Shown: piece by piece, positions 46,211 through 55,416 of the stretch
Layout: every line of letters starts with the position of its first letter
Position numbering within the stretch: position 1 is the first letter of the stretch
DNA from: Planctomycetaceae bacterium
Lineage (GTDB): Bacteria > Planctomycetota > Planctomycetia > Pirellulales > Lacipirellulaceae
Assembly: GCA_002702655.1 (NCBI GenBank)
Contig: PABB01000026.1
Location: forward strand, 124,001 to 188,000
Direction of reading: 5' to 3'
Length of the DNA: 64,000 nt
Position numbers and translations under genes: made by a program
Notes under the pieces: generated by a model
Told to the model about the DNA's origin: nothing
The model's input: the letters and a program-made list of their open reading frames with translations, nothing else
Database searches by the model: none

Positions 46211-46774
46211 AATTCAAAGCGGGCGTTGTCCCGGCAACGGTCGCAACGCATGCTGCCAGCCGGGGGGGCGTCAATCGAGCCGCAGGCAGATGACCGCATC
46301 GGCCGTGCGCACATATCAATCTACCGCCGACCACCGCTGGATACGAGCAGGGGACGGTCGACTCGCCGACCGGCTGGGGATCGACCGGCATGCGGTCGAC
46401 GATCTTCAAGCCCGCCCAATTGCAACTCCGCTAACAGCAGTTCATTGTCGCGACCTTGGATCAGCAACCGCTCGCCGGCCGCCAAGATGGCGCCGCGGCG
46501 TGGAGATGAGGCTGGTGTTTTCGAATCCGCCAATCGGATGGCGTTTCCCAGTACGACAATCCGGCTTCGGCGCAACAGGCTGAAAACTCCCAAGATCACT
46601 CGGTCGCCCCGGTGGTCTCAGGCTGCTACAATTGAGTCGCTGATTTCCTCCAACTCGAATCATTTCCACCGACGGCTACGCACCTCCAGTCGACATCGAC
46701 GCGTCAAGAACAGATCTGGGTGATTTCCCCAGTCGGGCGTTGCAGGAAGCCTCTCCAAGAATCACGATTGATCA
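46211..46774. other. Divergent intergenic region
   Basis: 564 bases between the sirtuin and the frameshifted PEP-CTERM gene. A TACAAT at 46627-46632 resembles a -10 but no good -35 precedes it. No gene was recognised. Confidence 0.5.
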
Positions 46775-48045
46775 ATGGCGACACGACGCGTTCTGGCTAG
46801 CATGTCAACTGCAGCTGTTGTGTGGGCCATGGCCGCAACGGTCCGGTCCGCCACCATCCTCTTCGGCGACGTGGCGCCGCCGCTGCCCTGGACGACTTCC
46901 ACGACCGCACGGAATTCGGATATTTCGGCGAATCAGCTGGATCGACCGGCGCAGCGATGGTATCTGGCGCCGATGCGAAATGGGACTGTTCCTATATATA
47001 CCTAGGACAGCAGGGCGACAGCGAATTGACCGTCGCCGCTGGCGGACAGGTCAGCAGCGTCTATGCGCTGCTTGCGGAATCGCCCGGGTCAACGGCCAAC
47101 ATCACAGTGACCGGGCCCGGCTCGCAATGGACCAACGGTTTCAGACTCTATCTTGGCAGCCGCGGAAACGCATCGCTTCTGATACAAGCAGGCGGACGGG
47201 TCGATAGTTTCGATTGCCGCATCGGCGAATACACGGGCGGGACCGGAACGGTCACGGTCTCCGGCGTCGGTACCCAGTGGAACAACAGCGCGTGGCTCGC
47301 CGTCGGCGAACGCGGCAGCGGGACGCTTCGCGTCGAAGCGGGCGGTCGCGTCACAAGCGGGCTGGGGCTCATTGGCTCCTATTCGATTGCGACCGGCAAG
47401 GTGACGGTATCGGGCGCCGGTTCCCAATGGACAACGACAGACGACCTGGCCGTCGGCTCCGCGGGGATTCTCAACATTGTCGACGGCGAACTCGTCTCGG
47501 TGGCAGGCGAGCTGGCCATCAACATCTTTGCAAGAGCAGGAGATGGTTTCGTCAACATGTCCTCCGGCGGAATGCTCGCGCTGAACGGCGAGGCCGCCGA
47601 CTCGCTGAGCCAGTTTCTCGATCTGGTCGTCGGCACGGATGCAATTCGCTACTGGAACGCCGGCAACGGTGCGTGGTCGCCGCTGACCAGTGCGACCTAC
47701 GGCGAGGACTACACGCTCGAGTTCCTGACGAGCGGCGACTTGATCGGTTACACGCTGCTCACCGTTTTCGCCGCAGAGCCAACCGGCGATTTTGATGGCG
47801 ACGTGGACGTGGACGGCGCCGACTTTCTTGCGTGGCAACGGGGCGAGTCGCCCGCCCCCCACGCCGCCGCCGACCTGACTGCGTGGCAAATCCGTTACGG
47901 GGCAACATCGCAGAATCTCGCGACGGCCGCCGCCCCCGAAGCTGCCGCGTCGATCCTCATGGGCATTGGCGCGACCGCATTGCTGCTCCTGCGCAGGCGC
48001 CCCGGCCGAGCCGCGCAACGGAGGGTGGGCGTACCGTTGGCGTGA
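46775..48045 (+). pseudogene. PEP-CTERM beta-repeat protein, broken by a frameshift near 46905
   Basis: The signal peptide (MATRRVLASMSTAAVVWAMA, then ATVRSATILFGDVAPPLPW) is in one frame from the ATG at 46775. The repeat body is in another frame, one base back, open from 46822 to 48045. The body has VTGPGSQWTNGF, YLGSRGNASLLIQAGG and VTVSGVGTQWNNSA repeats, related to those of the 1263-residue protein at 4792. It ends with one dockerin-like stretch (DFDGDVDVDGADFLAWQ) and an anchor-like C-terminus (EAAASILMGIGATALLLLRR). A one-base deletion near 46900-46915 would explain it. No slippery heptamer was seen. Either a decaying gene or a sequencing error. Confidence 0.7.
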
Positions 48046-48091
48046 CCCTGAGGACTTGCCCGTCGTTCGTTGCCCCCGCGCAACAAACAAG

Positions 48092-48165
48092 CACGCCCGG
48101 CAGGATTCGAACCTGCGACCTGCGGATTAGAAGTCCGCTGCTCTATCCAACTAAGCTACGGGCGC
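48092..48165 (-). tRNA. tRNA-Arg (anticodon UCU)
   Basis: Minus-strand cloverleaf. Acceptor GCGCCCG with CGGGCGT (one G-U pair at the end), D-arm with AGCTTAGTTGGATAGAGC, anticodon stem GCGGA/TCCGC around CT-TCT-AA, and T-arm GCAGG-TTCGAAT-CCTGC. Discriminator base is G; CCA is not encoded. Anticodon UCU reads AGA/AGG arginine codons, which are rare in this GC-rich genome. It may serve as an integration site, but no integrase is nearby. Confidence 0.95.
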
Positions 48166-48643
48166 AAACGTGCCGATGCATCGCCAGGGAGCGATCGTCG
48201 GCAAACAGCTTAGCATAGCCGCTTGTGGCTCGTTTGACATCCAGTGGATTGAGCGCCAGCCGGTTGCCAGGGCCGGCAACGCTGGGGAAAAGGCGCAACC
48301 CGCGTGCGAGTCGCCGGCCGTTCAGCTTGCGCGGTGTCGCCCAAATGCGGCCGGGGCGCAGCGGCGAGGCAACCGCCCGCCGAGATCAAAGCTAGCGGTC
48401 GGGGCCGGTGCTGATAGAATTGGGATGCCAATTGAGTCGAGTCTCACGACAGCCAGGCTGCCGCCGAGCTGCCCGCAGCGCGTCGACTGAATCGGCTTGT
48501 CCCGGCAGTCGCCGGGGCGGCGATGCTTACTCCCATCCCGCCCGGATACCTCGCCAGTTCGATCGCCCTGTTTGTCTCGCCGCCGATTGCCGTCGCGGAG
48601 ATCGGCTGCGACCGTGCAGGCCACCCGCTTGAGGAGATTTGCG
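48166..48643. other. Intergenic region between tRNA-Arg and citrate synthase
   Basis: 478 bases. A TAGAAT at 48415-48420 could be a -10, without a good -35. GAGGAG (48631-48636) is the ribosome binding site of gltA. The upstream open frame in the gltA frame is probably untranslated. Confidence 0.5.
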
Positions 48644-49942
48644 ATGCCCACCCCCGCCATGCTCGCCGCCAAGACCGCCGAACTGACCATCGGCGACTGC
48701 AAGACCGAACTTCCGGTCGTCGTCGGCACCGAGCAGGAGGTGGCGGTTGATATCGAAAAGCTGCGCGCCGAAACGGGAGTCATCACGCTGGACGACGGCT
48801 ACCGCAACACGGGCTCGGTCAAGTCGGACATCACGTTCATCAACGGCGAGGAGGGCATTCTTCGCTACCGTGGCATCCCCATCGAGCAACTGGCCGAGAA
48901 CTCGACGTTCATCGAAACGGCGATGCTGCTGATTTTTGGCGAGTTGCCATCGGCGGATCAGTTTGCGCACTTCCGCAGCCTGCTCTCCGAGCACGAGATG
49001 ATCCACGAGGCCATGCGACACTCGTTTCTCGGTTTCCCCGCGACTGGCCATCCGATGGCCATCCTGTCGTCGATGATCAATACGCTGTCGTGCTACAACA
49101 CCGACGTACTGGAGATGGACGATGAAAAGGACGTCGAGAACGCCGCCGCGCGGTTGATTTCCAAGATTCGCACGGTGGCGGCCTATGCCTATCGGACTTC
49201 GCAAGGCTTGCCGTTGGTGTACCCGGAGCCGGAGTACAGCTACTGTCGCAACTTTATGCACCTGATGTTCTCGTCGCCGACGCGTCAGTTGGAGTTTGAC
49301 CCCGACGTGCTGCGAGCGTTGTCGCTGTTCCTGATCCTGCACGCCGACCACGAACAGAACTGCTCGACATCCACGGTGCGGATGGTTGCGTCCTCCGGCG
49401 CCAACTTGTTCGCCTCCTGTGCGGCGGGCGTGTGTGCACTCTGGGGGCCGCTGCACGGCGGGGCGAACGTGGCGGTCATTGATCAGCTCCAGCGGATTCA
49501 CCATTCCGACATGAGCGTGCCCGAACTGATGGAATTGGTGAAGCAGCGCAAGGAAAAACTGTACGGTTTCGGCCACCGGGTGTACCGCAAGTACGACCCC
49601 CGCGCAAAGATCCTCCGTCAGCACGTGACCAAGGTGCTCGACAAACTGGGCAAACCCGACCCGCTGCTGGATATTGCCAAGGAGCTGGAGGAGGTGGCGC
49701 TCAGCGACGACTTCTTCGTCAGTCGCGATTTGTATCCCAATGTCGACTTCTACTCCGGGATTCTGCTGCGGGCGATCGGCATTCCCACCAATATGTACAC
49801 GGTGATGTTCGCCATCGGCCGCATGCCCGGCTGGATCGCCAACTGGAAAGAAGTCCGCGAGGCCAACAGCAGCATCTACCGCCCGCGGCAGGTGTACACC
49901 GGCCAACCGAAGCGGGACTACGTTCCGTTCGATCAGCGGTAG
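48644..49942 (+). CDS. gltA: Citrate synthase
   Basis: 432-residue citrate synthase condensing acetyl-CoA and oxaloacetate at the entry of the TCA cycle. Catalytic motifs are GPLHGGAN and GFGHRVY (the two His) and VDFYSGI (catalytic Asp). The first histidine region reads LHADHEQNCSTSTVR. The N-terminal beta-strand domain (ETGVITLDDGYRNTGSVKSD, then GEEGILRYRGIPIEQLAENS) is of the type II, Gram-negative form. The ATG at 48644 follows a GAGGAG site by seven bases; the frame is open to 48497 but that part is Arg/Ser-rich and unlike the family. Stands alone. Confidence 0.96.
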   Translation: MPTPAMLAAKTAELTIGDCKTELPVVVGTEQEVAVDIEKLRAETGVITLDDGYRNTGSVKSDITFINGEEGILRYRGIPIEQLAENSTFIETAMLLIFGELPSADQFAHFRSLLSEHEMIHEAMRHSFLGFPATGHPMAILSSMINTLSCYNTDVLEMDDEKDVENAAARLISKIRTVAAYAYRTSQGLPLVYPEPEYSYCRNFMHLMFSSPTRQLEFDPDVLRALSLFLILHADHEQNCSTSTVRMVASSGANLFASCAAGVCALWGPLHGGANVAVIDQLQRIHHSDMSVPELMELVKQRKEKLYGFGHRVYRKYDPRAKILRQHVTKVLDKLGKPDPLLDIAKELEEVALSDDFFVSRDLYPNVDFYSGILLRAIGIPTNMYTVMFAIGRMPGWIANWKEVREANSSIYRPRQVYTGQPKRDYVPFDQR

Positions 49943-50054
49943 ACGGGCCGGCGACTTGCCTCCGGCGGAGCCCGTGCAACACTGAATTTGCATCGCTGCG
50001 GCGCTCGAAGTCCGCGGCGACCGACGTCCGCCGCACCCGCCGCAGCATTTCGCC

Positions 50055-51950
50055 TTGCCCACGCACGAATCCTCCCGCCGCCGCTTCGCCCGTTTTCGCC
50101 AAGCTTATCGCGAAGGGCACACCGAGAGCTTTGGCGCCGAACAAACCGACAGTGGTTCCGATCGCGCCGACGGCGACGATCGTCGGCAATACCTGCGGCA
50201 GTACGTCGCGTGGATCCGTCCGCACGCGGGCGGGGCGGGGCTGCTGTTTGGTTTGTCGGTCATTGTGGCCGTGCTGGACATGGTGCAGCCGCTGTTTATG
50301 CGCAGCATCATTGATGGCGTGCTGCTGTCCGATGAACTGACGAAAGCGGAAAAGTACGACTGGCTCACGTGGCTGGGCGCCGGCTTTCTGCTGCTGATCG
50401 TCATCGCCAAAGCGCTCGAAGCCACGCGCAATCTCTGGCAACGGCTGTTGAACGTGCGCGTGATGCAGTCGCTACGCCGCGCGCTGTACGATCGGCTGCT
50501 GCATCTGCCGCTCGAGCAGCTCAGCGACATGAAGACGGGCGGCATCATCAGCCGACTCACCGGCGACATCGATCGCACGACCGGCTTGCTGCAGCTGGCT
50601 GTGATTTCGCCGGGCGTGTCGGTGCTGCGTTTGACCGTGGCCCTGGGAATTCTGCTGGCGTTGAATTGGCGGCTGGCGCTGGCGGCCATGTGCATCCTGC
50701 CGCCCGCGGTGGTGCTGAGCCTGTTTATCGCCCGGCGGGTGCGGCCCATCTATCGCTCCATGCGCAAGGAGAACGCCGCCATCGACGCCCGCGTCAGCGA
50801 GACGTTCGGCGGAGTGCGGATCGTGCGCGCGTTCCAGCGCGAAAACCGCGAGGCGGCCCGCTACCACGCCGGCCGGCACACGATCATTCGCAAGGAGATG
50901 TTCGCCCACCGCCGCGAGCTGGTCCTGTGGTCCAGCTGGGGTCTGCTGCTGGCCGGCATGAACGTGGTCATCGTGTGGATGGGCGGCTGGATGCAAATCT
51001 CCGGGCAGGCGACGGTCGGCACAATCATGGCATTTCAGTGGTACGCCATGCTGCTGCTGCAGCCGGTCTGGCAAATCGTGAACAGCTTTAGCGAGATGCA
51101 GCGCTCGCTGGCGGGCATGGAGCGCGTGTTTGAAGTGCTGCAATCGCCCGCGGAAAAGCCGGACCGCCCGGACGCGATCGCAGCGCCGCAGCAGGTCGAG
51201 GAGCTCAAGTTCGACGAAGTGCAGTTCGAGTACGAGCCGGGCGTCCCCGTGATTCGCGACCTGAACCTGACGGTCCCCGGCGGCAGCGTCGTGGCGCTGG
51301 TGGGTCGCAGCGGCGCCGGCAAGACGACCGTGACGGACCTCATCGCGCGGTTTCACGATCCCACCGACGGGTGCATCCTGCTGAACGGCGTCGACCTGCG
51401 CGACTTTCGCCTGGCAAGCTACCGCCAACTGCTGGGCGTCGTGCAGCAGGACACGTTCCTGTTCGACGGCACAGTGCGCGAGAATATCGCCTACGGGCGG
51501 CCCCACGCGACCGACGCCGAGGTCGAGGAGGCCGCCACCCGTGCCAACGCCCACAGATTCATCTGCGAGTTGACTGACGGCTACGACTCGATCATCGGGG
51601 AGCGCGGGGTGCGTCTCTCCGGGGGCCAGGCGCAGCGACTGTCGATCGCCCGCGCGTTGCTGGCCGATCCGCAGATCCTGATTCTCGACGAAGCGACCAG
51701 CAATCTCGACACCGAGAGCGAACAACTGATCCAACAGTCGTTGGACGAGTTGATGCACACGCGCACCACCTTTGTCATCGCGCACCGCTTGAGCACCGTC
51801 GCCGGCGCCGACCTGATCCTGGTTCTCGAGGCCGGCCGGGTCGTCGAGCGCGGCACGCATGCCGAGTTGATGGCGGCCGGCGGGGTCTACTTCGACATGG
51901 TCGCGCGGCAGCGGGACGCCATGCAAAGCGACTTTGCCGAGTTGGGCTAG
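50055..51950 (+). CDS. ABC transporter, fused permease and ATPase (MsbA/exporter type)
   Basis: 631-residue half-transporter. The start is uncertain: a TTG at 50055 gives the listed protein. The permease has six helices between about 50 and 340, beginning YLRQYVAWIRPHAGGAGLLF. The ATPase domain has Walker A GRSGAGKT, Q-loop VQQD, signature LSGGQ, Walker B ILILDEATS and H-loop IAHRLS. The ENREAARYH segment and GERGVRLSGGQAQR are typical exporters. It probably exports a lipid or drug; homodimer expected. The N-terminal 50 residues are Arg/Asp-rich and unlike the family. Located 112 nt after gltA. Confidence 0.92.
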   Translation: MPTHESSRRRFARFRQAYREGHTESFGAEQTDSGSDRADGDDRRQYLRQYVAWIRPHAGGAGLLFGLSVIVAVLDMVQPLFMRSIIDGVLLSDELTKAEKYDWLTWLGAGFLLLIVIAKALEATRNLWQRLLNVRVMQSLRRALYDRLLHLPLEQLSDMKTGGIISRLTGDIDRTTGLLQLAVISPGVSVLRLTVALGILLALNWRLALAAMCILPPAVVLSLFIARRVRPIYRSMRKENAAIDARVSETFGGVRIVRAFQRENREAARYHAGRHTIIRKEMFAHRRELVLWSSWGLLLAGMNVVIVWMGGWMQISGQATVGTIMAFQWYAMLLLQPVWQIVNSFSEMQRSLAGMERVFEVLQSPAEKPDRPDAIAAPQQVEELKFDEVQFEYEPGVPVIRDLNLTVPGGSVVALVGRSGAGKTTVTDLIARFHDPTDGCILLNGVDLRDFRLASYRQLLGVVQQDTFLFDGTVRENIAYGRPHATDAEVEEAATRANAHRFICELTDGYDSIIGERGVRLSGGQAQRLSIARALLADPQILILDEATSNLDTESEQLIQQSLDELMHTRTTFVIAHRLSTVAGADLILVLEAGRVVERGTHAELMAAGGVYFDMVARQRDAMQSDFAELG

Positions 51951-52139
51951 CGCCACGCGGCGGCGGCGCCAAAGACCAGCATGGTCACTGCTCGCACATC
52001 AGCCAGCCTGGCAGACACGTGGCCAGGGTTGAGTCGCCGCCGATTCACCGGATCGCAGTCGATTCTTGGCAAGAGCGTCGGAGTTCGCCAAAATCTCGCA
52101 CATCGCCGGTTTGACCATTCGGGGCCGCCCCCGAAAATT

Positions 52140-52155
52140 TGGCACGCCGTTCGCA
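52140..52155 (+). promoter_or_regulatory. Sigma-54-like promoter upstream of the GH13 gene
   Basis: TGGCACG-CCGT-TCGCA, with GG and GC correctly ten bases apart. Only one base differs from the -24/-12 consensus (TCGC for TTGC). The transcript would begin near 52166, 60 nt before the start codon. The function of nitrogen or stress control here is inference. Confidence 0.4.
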
Positions 52156-52227
52156 CAGCGGAGTCCGCCGCGCAGGTTGCGCGGCGACGGCTCCCCAGTT
52201 AGCCGTTGACGATTGGAATCTCTTGGC

Positions 52228-54048
52228 ATGAGACACTCGACGATGACGACGCAACCGACGGCCGTGTTTCCTTTGGGCGTGCGATTAATTGACGGGGGCG
52301 CCACCTTCGCCGTGTGGGCGCCCCACGCCGATGCTGTTTCCGTGGCGGGATCGTTCAACGACTTCGACGACCAGCGACACCCGCTCGCGGCGATCGACGG
52401 GGGCCGTTGGCAAACGGTCGTCGAAGGCGCCAAGCCCGGCGACGAGTACGAGTTCGTCATCCGAAACGGCAAACAGCGGCTCGTTCGCATCAACCCCTAC
52501 GCTCGCGAGATGACCAACTCGGCCGGTCGGTGCGTCATTCACGACCCGGCGTTCGACTGGCAAGGCGACTCGTTTCAATTGGCCAACTGGAACGAGTTGG
52601 TGATCTACGAGATGCACGTTGGCACGTTCAACCGGGCCGGCGAGGACCCCGTCGGCACGTTCGAAATGGCCGCTGAGAAGCTGGAGTACCTTCAGTGGCT
52701 GGGCGTCAATGCGGTCGAGCTGATGCCCTCGGCCGAGTTCGCCGGCGATCTGTCGTGGGGCTACAACCCGGCCAATCCATTCTCGGTGGAGAGCGCCTAC
52801 GGCGGTTCCCAGGGTTTGAAGGAGTTTGTCAGGCGCGCTCATCTGCATGGAATCGGCGTCATTCTTGACGTCGTGTACAACCACCTGGGCCCCAGCGACC
52901 TGGGCCTGTGGCAGTACGACGGCTGGAGCGAGAACGGCAAGGGCGGCATTTATTTTTACAACGACCATCGTTCCGCCACGCCTTGGGGCGACACCCGCCC
53001 CGACTACGGTCGCGGCGAAGTGCGGCAGTATCTGTTCGACAACGCCATGATGTGGCTCGACGAGTACCACATGGACGGCCTGCGTTACGACATGACGCTG
53101 TACATGCGCTCGATCGACGGAAACGAGTGGCATACCATCCCGGAAGGTTGGTCTCTGGCGCAATGGATCAACCGCGAAGTCCGCGCCCGCCATCCGCGAA
53201 AGATCGTCATTGCCGAGGATTTGCGCAATAACGACCGCCTGACGAAGCCCGAACGCTGGGGCGGGGCGAACTTCAGCAGCCAATGGGACGCCAACTTCGT
53301 TCACCCAATGCGGGCGGCGGTGATCACTCCCCACGACGCCGAGCGGTCGATGTTCGCCGTGCGAGACGCCGTGCTGCATCGCTACAACATCGACGCCTTT
53401 GAGCGCGTCATCTACACCGAGTCGCACGACGAAGTGGCCAACGGCAAAGCGCGCGTCCCCTCGGAGATCAACCCGGGGGATCCTGACAGCTGGTTCGCCT
53501 GGAAACGCTCGACGTTGGGGGGCGCGATGGCGCTAACCTCGCCGGGAATTCCCATGCTGTTCCAGGGGCAAGAGTTCATGCGTCGGGGCTGGTTCGACGA
53601 CCAGAACCCCATCGACTGGCGCCGTGCCGGCGAGCGGAGCGAGGTCGTCCAGCTCTACCGCGATCTGCTGCGGCTGCGACTCAATCGCGACGGCGTCACC
53701 GCGGGGCTGACTGGCCAACGCGCCGAGGTGTTTCATCTCAACGATGCCGACAAGGTGATCGCATTCCGCCGGTGGAAGGAAGGGGGACGTGGCGACGAAA
53801 CGGTGGTGGTCGCCAACTTCGGCGTGCATCGCCGCGATGCGTATCGTGTCGGCTGCGCGGCCGACGGCGTCTGGAAGGTGCGGCTCAACAGCGACGCTCC
53901 CCGCTATCAACCCGATGAGCCCTCGCAACTGCCAGGGACTGAACTGCCAGCTGAGTATCACGCAGAACATGGTTACGACGGCCTGCCCAACTCGTTAATG
54001 CTGACGTTGCCGCCCTACAGCGTCGTGATCCTGTCGCAAGACAGGTAG
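52228..54048 (+). CDS. GH13 family enzyme with CBM48-like domain (GlgB-like branching enzyme or relative)
   Basis: 606 residues from the ATG at 52228; a second ATG at 52243 is also possible. An N-terminal CBM48-like domain (FAVWAPHADAVSVAGSFNDF) is followed by the amylase barrel. Region motifs are LDVVYNHLG (region I), MDGLRYDMT (nucleophile Asp), IVIAEDL (acid Glu) and YTESHDE (stabilising region IV). It resembles glycogen branching enzyme (LPSAEF-like MPSAEF, WGYNPANPF), but is shorter than GlgB (about 730), lacking part of the N-terminus. It acts on alpha-1,4-glucans, probably in glycogen or trehalose metabolism. No secretion signal. A sigma-54-like site precedes it. Confidence 0.85.
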   Translation: MRHSTMTTQPTAVFPLGVRLIDGGATFAVWAPHADAVSVAGSFNDFDDQRHPLAAIDGGRWQTVVEGAKPGDEYEFVIRNGKQRLVRINPYAREMTNSAGRCVIHDPAFDWQGDSFQLANWNELVIYEMHVGTFNRAGEDPVGTFEMAAEKLEYLQWLGVNAVELMPSAEFAGDLSWGYNPANPFSVESAYGGSQGLKEFVRRAHLHGIGVILDVVYNHLGPSDLGLWQYDGWSENGKGGIYFYNDHRSATPWGDTRPDYGRGEVRQYLFDNAMMWLDEYHMDGLRYDMTLYMRSIDGNEWHTIPEGWSLAQWINREVRARHPRKIVIAEDLRNNDRLTKPERWGGANFSSQWDANFVHPMRAAVITPHDAERSMFAVRDAVLHRYNIDAFERVIYTESHDEVANGKARVPSEINPGDPDSWFAWKRSTLGGAMALTSPGIPMLFQGQEFMRRGWFDDQNPIDWRRAGERSEVVQLYRDLLRLRLNRDGVTAGLTGQRAEVFHLNDADKVIAFRRWKEGGRGDETVVVANFGVHRRDAYRVGCAADGVWKVRLNSDAPRYQPDEPSQLPGTELPAEYHAEHGYDGLPNSLMLTLPPYSVVILSQDR

Positions 54049-54178
54049 TGCAACGCGACAAGTTGCTGGCCGTCATGATGGCTTTGCTTGGTTCGCGCCC
54101 GGGCCGCGCCGGCTGGTGTTTCGCAGCAGAAGGTATTTCCACCAGCGGGTTTTGCGGGTATCCGCGACCCGAAATTGC

Positions 54179-54206
54179 TTGCGACCCGTTCTGCCCGTGA
54201 TAGAAT
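54179..54206 (+). promoter_or_regulatory. Promoter-like site of unknown target
   Basis: TTGCGA, 16-base spacer, TAGAAT (54201-54206). It is the same layout as the site 310 bases downstream. No gene starts directly after it, so a small RNA or a second start for the downstream gene is possible. Confidence 0.4.
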
Positions 54207-54488
54207 CTCGCGCGGTGGCCGAGGGGCGCCGGTCGCCTTTTACGCACATCGTTTCGACGGGCCCCCAGTGGCCGGCGGCGCAGGACAGGCATTGGAAGGG
54301 TCCGCCCGCCAGCTTGCGGACCAACCTCGTTTCCTTTTATGGGCCGCCCATTTCTGTGTGATCTCGTCGGCCTCCCTGGCCGCTTCTGGCTCAACCGTCC
54401 CAGAGCCTTTGAGACTGGGTGGCTTCTCCCCCACAGCGCGATTTTTCGGTGCTGCTGAAAGCGTTCTGAGAAAACCGACTGAAAACGC

Positions 54489-54516
54489 TTGCACGCCTAT
54501 TTTATCCGGATAGAAT
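54489..54516 (+). promoter_or_regulatory. Promoter of the PEP-CTERM gene at 54651
   Basis: TTGCAC (54489-54494), 16-base spacer, TAGAAT (54511-54516), close to sigma-70 consensus. The leader is about 130 nt. Confidence 0.55.
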
Positions 54517-54650
54517 GCGCGACGGCGGCGGAATGCGACATTCGCTGCCCCTTTTCGACCTGCGGCTGCCTAGGCCCAACACGGGAGCGTCGATTCCGAC
54601 GCATCGCGGCTGACGGCGTCCGTGACCACTCTTCAGAAGGGTAAGTTCTC

Positions 54651-55358
54651 ATGATTCGCAAACTTGGATTGACCCTGGCCTGCTGCGCGCTGGCGCTGCT
54701 GCCCCTCGCCGCCGATGCGGCGCCCATGTACTTCGACTTCGGGGCCGACGGCACCCAGGCGGGCGGCAACTACAACAACATCGTGATGACCGTGCCGCAG
54801 CAGTTGTCGATTGCCGATGCGATCGACTCGACCGGCGCCAGCACCGGCGTGGGGCTCACTGTCAGCGGCTTCTACGCCAACGGCCCCAACAACAGCGGCC
54901 CGACCTCCCCGACGGGCGACGCCGCCATCTTCGACCCCGAGGCCACGCGCGACAACGCGTTCGGCAACGGCAACGTGTGGGGCGGCAATCCCGCCACGCC
55001 CGCCGCGACGCTGGCGTTCACCGGTCTCGATCCTGCGAAGACCTACGCGTTCGACTTCTTCGGCTCCCGGATCCCGGCGAGCAACAATCGCGAAACGATG
55101 TTCACCGCCACGGGCCTCAACTCGGCCAGCGCTGCGCTGAATCCCTCGAACAACAGCAGCGAGATCGCCACGATCATGGGCATCGCGCCGACCGCGGGTG
55201 GCACATTGGACGTGGTCGTCGCCCCCGGCCCGAACAACGACAGCGCGGAACTCTTCTACTACCTGGGCGCGATGCGGGTGACAGCCGTCCCCGAACCGGC
55301 CACCATGGCTTTGGCCGCATTCGCCGCCGGTTGCGTCGCCCTCCTGCGGCGGCGCTAG
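54651..55358 (+). CDS. Small PEP-CTERM secreted protein
   Basis: 235 residues. Signal peptide MIRKLGLTLACCALALLPLA (cleavage near ADAAP). The mature part begins MYFDFGADGTQAGGNYNNIV and holds repeated TG, Asn and Gly-rich beta strands, with a DPAKTYAFDFFGSR segment that looks like a carbohydrate-binding or lectin-like jelly roll. It ends with VPEPATMALAAFAAGCVALL and RRR, a complete PEP-CTERM sorting signal. AGAAGG at about 54635 may be the ribosome binding site. No enzymatic motif. Probably a surface glycan-related protein; exosortase not in window. Confidence 0.85.
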   Translation: MIRKLGLTLACCALALLPLAADAAPMYFDFGADGTQAGGNYNNIVMTVPQQLSIADAIDSTGASTGVGLTVSGFYANGPNNSGPTSPTGDAAIFDPEATRDNAFGNGNVWGGNPATPAATLAFTGLDPAKTYAFDFFGSRIPASNNRETMFTATGLNSASAALNPSNNSSEIATIMGIAPTAGGTLDVVVAPGPNNDSAELFYYLGAMRVTAVPEPATMALAAFAAGCVALLRRR

Positions 55359-55416
55359 TCGCGGCACGCTGGTGGAAGTTCTGAACGTAGTGATACTGCC
55401 AAGAGCGAGGGTTCCG

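Larger units (their letters stand above)
54049..54650. other. Intergenic region with two promoter-like sites
   Basis: About 600 bases. Two sites of identical architecture, 54179-54206 and 54489-54516, are described separately. The 270 bases between hold no recognised protein gene and may be transcribed. Confidence 0.5.

Noticed and set aside
46890-46920. Programmed -1 frameshift in the secreted repeat gene
   Set aside because: No X-XXY-YYZ heptamer, no downstream pseudoknot evident; indel or sequence error is simpler.
48092-48165. tRNA-Arg as an integration site of a genomic island
   Set aside because: No integrase, no direct repeat of the tRNA end in the window.
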